64,000 nt of DNA from positions 124,001-188,000 of the forward strand of contig NZ_BMWE01000006.1 in NCBI RefSeq assembly GCF_014651075.1, in the 5' to 3' direction. The notes below the pieces were generated by a model that saw only the letters and a program-made list of their open reading frames with translations, was not told where the DNA came from and did not search any database. Source of the stretch: Streptomyces djakartensis (GTDB lineage Bacteria > Actinomycetota > Actinomycetes > Streptomycetales > Streptomycetaceae). This document shows positions 62,236-64,000 of the stretch, piece after piece; position 1 is the stretch's first letter, and each line of letters starts with the position of its first letter. A program made the position numbers and the translations under genes.

Positions 62236-62254
62236 TATCTCGCTGGTCGAGATA
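62236..62254. promoter_or_regulatory. MarR operator
   Basis: TATCTCG-CTGGT-CGAGATA is a perfect 7-bp inverted repeat with a 5-base spacer in the divergent gap. A third half-site ATCTCGCT lies at 62221-62228. Position and form fit a MarR operator controlling both genes. Confidence 0.8.
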
Positions 62255-62270
62255 ATAGGGGGTCTGCCGC

Positions 62271-63134
62271 ATGAACGCTCGCAGTACGTACGACATGGAC
62301 GGCTTCCTCGCCGCCTACGACAAGGTCATGGCCAAGTGGCCGACCTCGCGTGAGGCCGCGACCGTGCCCACGCCCTTCGGCGCGACGCACGTGAACATGT
62401 GCGGCCCGGCCGACGCCCCTCCGCTCCTCCTGCTGCCGGGCGGCGGAAGCGCGACCTCCGCGTCCTGGTACCGGCAGGCCGCCGAACTCTCCCACGCCCA
62501 CCGGCTCTACGCCGTCGACCTCATCGGCGCCCCGGGCCGAAGCACACCCGCCGCCGGTCGCCGGCCCCGCACGGTCACCGACCTGGTGGCCTGGATGGAC
62601 GCCCTCCTCGAAGGCCTCGGTCTCGCGGGGACCGACTTGGGCGGGCACTCGTACGGGGCCTGGATCGCGCTGCACTACACCCTGCGCGCACCCCACCGGG
62701 TACGCCACCTGGTCCTCCTGGACCCGACCCAGTGCTTCGCCGGGTTCAAACCGGCCTACGCGCTGCACGCGCTGCCGATGCTGCTGCGGCCCTCACCCCG
62801 ACGGGTCCGCAGCTTCCTGGAGTGGGAGACCGGGGGCGCCTCCCTCGACGCCGACTGGCTCGCCCTCCAGGAGGCGGCAGCCGGATTCCCGACTCTGCGC
62901 CCGGTGACCGGACCGCGCCCGCAGCCGGTCGCTCTGCGTGGCCTGAAGCCGCCCGTCCTGGTGCTCCTCGCGGGAGACAGCAGGACCCACGATCCCGCCA
63001 AGGTGGCCGCCGGAGCCGAGGCGCTCCTACCGCACGTCACGACCACCACGCTGCCGCACGTGTCCCACCACGCCCTGCCGCACGCCGCCCCGCCCGAAGT
63101 GAGCCGCCACATCGCCGACTTCTTCACCCGTTAA
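62271..63134 (+). CDS. Alpha/beta hydrolase
   Basis: A 287-residue alpha/beta-hydrolase fold enzyme. The oxyanion region is LLLLPGGGSATSASWYRQ, the nucleophile elbow GGHSYGAWIALHY (Ser of GHSYG), the acid probably in VLLAGDSRTHDP and the His in TTLPHVSHHALPHAAP. It is cytoplasmic with unknown ester or C-C substrate. Divergent from marR with a palindrome between, so likely induced by a compound it hydrolyses. Its last 108 bases overlap a convergent gene. Confidence 0.87.
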   Translation: MNARSTYDMDGFLAAYDKVMAKWPTSREAATVPTPFGATHVNMCGPADAPPLLLLPGGGSATSASWYRQAAELSHAHRLYAVDLIGAPGRSTPAAGRRPRTVTDLVAWMDALLEGLGLAGTDLGGHSYGAWIALHYTLRAPHRVRHLVLLDPTQCFAGFKPAYALHALPMLLRPSPRRVRSFLEWETGGASLDADWLALQEAAAGFPTLRPVTGPRPQPVALRGLKPPVLVLLAGDSRTHDPAKVAAGAEALLPHVTTTTLPHVSHHALPHAAPPEVSRHIADFFTR

Positions 63135-63422
63135 CTCCCTTTCGCAGGGAAGGCGCGCCCCTCTGCTCTCCGCGACCCGCTTGACGTCCCGCAGGCACTC
63201 CGTGAGCCGCAGGGCCAGGTAGTGCAGTTCCGCGCTCGTCACCCGGCGCTCGGCGAGGAGTCCGGCGGCGTGGGCGAGGAGGTCGTCCGCCATGGCGAGG
63301 TGCACGTCCTCGATCTCGTCGGCGAGCCGCGAGACGTACCCCGTCCCGTCGCCGACGAGGTAGCAGGGCTTGCCCTCCGGGCTGGTCCACGGCAGCAGAC
63401 GCCCTGCCCGTCTGTCGGTCAT
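63027..63422 (-). CDS. Small conserved protein next to Xre regulator
   Basis: A 131-residue protein starting MTDRRAGRLLPWTSPEGKPC and predicted helical (LADEIEDVHLAMADDLLAHA, LALRLTECLRDVKRVAESRG). Similar small proteins accompany Xre regulators in Streptomyces; the function is unknown. The last 36 codons run antisense through the end of the hydrolase gene and include a TTA leucine codon, rare in Streptomyces and read by the bldA tRNA. I suspect the original stop was near 63135 and was lost. ATG at 63422 overlaps the preceding stop (ATGA). Confidence 0.65.
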   Translation of the reverse strand: MTDRRAGRLLPWTSPEGKPCYLVGDGTGYVSRLADEIEDVHLAMADDLLAHAAGLLAERRVTSAELHYLALRLTECLRDVKRVAESRGARLPCERELTGEEVGDVAAHFGRGGVRQGVVGHVRQRGGRDVR

Positions 63423-63637
63423 GCGCTCGCCCCCGCCGACAGATACGGCCGGACCAGCCGGTTGTCCTCGCCGCGCAGCGGGCGCTCCTCCGGGCGGCTG
63501 GCCACCGCGCCGTTGACCCCGTCGCGGCAGTACGGGCACGGGGGCGGGGGCGGCGCCGGGGATCGCCGTCGCCGTCCGCGTGGCGGGAACAGGACGCGGA
63601 GGAGCGGTTCGAGGGCTCTGGCGATGAGGTCCGTCAT
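63419..63637 (-). CDS. Small conserved protein with CxxC, divergent from Xre regulator
   Basis: A 72-residue protein starting MTDLIARALEPLLRVLFPPR. An amphipathic N-terminal helix, a basic stretch, then PPPPPCPYCRDGVNG with one CxxC pair precede an Arg-rich tail. Homologues are, from memory, frequent next to Xre/DUF397-type loci in Streptomyces. It is translationally coupled to the next gene and divergent from the Xre gene. The function is unknown. Confidence 0.65.
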   Translation of the reverse strand: MTDLIARALEPLLRVLFPPRGRRRRSPAPPPPPCPYCRDGVNGAVASRPEERPLRGEDNRLVRPYLSAGASA

Positions 63638-63730
63638 GTCTGCTCTGCCTTCCGACCTGGGGTGACTGCGTTCTGTGGTGAATCACTCACAGAGTGGGGT
63701 CGGCGGTGGCTACGCTGCCAGGGGGGTGAG

Positions 63731-63751
63731 CTTGACATCGCGCTTGTCAAG
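63731..63751. promoter_or_regulatory. Palindrome upstream of Xre gene
   Basis: CTTGACA-TCGCGCT-TGTCAAG is a perfect 7-bp inverted repeat with a 7-base spacer, 17 bases before the Xre ATG. Each arm contains a TTGACA-like hexamer. It is a probable autoregulatory operator. Confidence 0.65.
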
Positions 63752-63767
63752 AAGAGGAGTTGGCCGC

Positions 63768-64000
63768 ATGGACGAACGTCGTACGCCTCGAACGCTGCGG
63801 GAGAAGTACGGGGAGGAGCTGAGGCTACGGCGGAACGGGGCGCGCCTCACCCAGGAGGAACTGGGCGATCAGGTCGTGTGCTCCTCCACGCTGATCAGCC
63901 ACTTCGAGGCGGGCAGGCGGCTGCCGAAACCCGATGACGCCCAGCGGATCGACCGGGCGCTGGGGACGGACGGGTTCTTCTCGCGGTGGCTGGAGGACCT
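63768..64000 (+). CDS. Xre-family helix-turn-helix regulator, N-terminal part
   Basis: 77 complete codons and part of the next are present before the window ends. The HTH_31-type domain spans about residues 8-70: LREKYGEELRLRRNGARLTQ, VCSSTLISHFEAGRRLPKPD, then LGTDGFFSRWLEDL. These Streptomyces regulators are about 270-290 residues with a DUF5753 effector domain, and often pair with a DUF397 gene downstream, outside this window. ATG at 63768 has GAGGAG upstream. It is probably autoregulated through the palindrome at 63731-63751. Confidence 0.88.
   Translation, partial: MDERRTPRTLREKYGEELRLRRNGARLTQEELGDQVVCSSTLISHFEAGRRLPKPDDAQRIDRALGTDGFFSRWLED

Noticed and set aside
1..64000. tRNA, rRNA, insertion sequence, integrase or prophage genes
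   Set aside because: None seen on reading both strands; no transposase motifs, terminal repeats or tRNA-like cloverleaf were noticed, though small RNAs cannot be excluded without a covariance search.

Overview
The window is chromosomal DNA of a high-GC actinomycete, almost certainly a Streptomyces. The evidence is the strong third-position G/C bias, frequent GTG and TTG starts, ATGA/GTGA stop-start overlaps, a complete desferrioxamine (des) locus with two IdeR/DmdR1-type iron boxes, Tat and lipoprotein signals, and two intergenic sequences that I recall as dispersed Streptomyces repeats. I saw no tRNA, rRNA, transposase, integrase or CRISPR array.

Layout. 1-1.3 kb: 5' part of glmS and a small linked gene, then the scar of a decayed metallophosphoesterase gene. 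1.6-6.1 kb: class III aminotransferase, APH-fold kinase and HAD hydrolase divergent from a ROK repressor, resembling a phospho-amine or hydroxylysine catabolic set. 6.1-13.4 kb: desE, desF and desABCD (desferrioxamine synthesis, uptake and reduction). 13.5-16.2 kb: large GT2 glycosyltransferase and a damaged Uma2 gene. 16.3-22.7 kb: leucine/branched acyl-CoA degradation operon (biotin carboxylase pair, HMG-CoA lyase, AcdH) under a divergent TetR protein with two matching operators. 22.8-26.4 kb: a hypothetical gene, a second acyl-CoA dehydrogenase, TesB thioesterase and a putative phosphatase. 26.4-32.3 kb: PucR regulator divergent from a Na+/solute symporter, an agmatinase-family ureohydrolase and a ThDP decarboxylase, probably guanidino-compound (arginine) catabolism.

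32.3-42.6 kb: secreted and envelope proteins (HExxH protein, beta-lactamase-like hydrolase, single-chain asymmetric ABC exporter, S37 aminopeptidase, lipoprotein, GH3 enzyme). 43.3-49.3 kb: a little-characterised sugar catabolic locus (Gfo/Idh/MocA oxidoreductase, DUF993 aldolase-like protein, two TIM-barrel isomerases, LacI repressor) interrupted by two tandem-repeat arrays. 49.3-53 kb: a vWA gene scar, a small secreted protein, and a deacetylase-glycosyltransferase fusion with a Pro-rich membrane partner. 53.2-59.1 kb: ribose operon rbsR-A-CB-K-D with a permease/binding-protein fusion. 59.3-64 kb: assorted genes including a broken two-component regulator, a MarR/hydrolase pair, and an Xre regulator (cut by the window end) facing two small genes.

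No wholly new defence or mobile system was found. The best leads are the DUF993 locus with its arrays, the kinase/aminotransferase/HAD set, the asymmetric ABC exporter, the hairpin at the tesB start, the paired operators, and several gene scars that point to ongoing local deletion.
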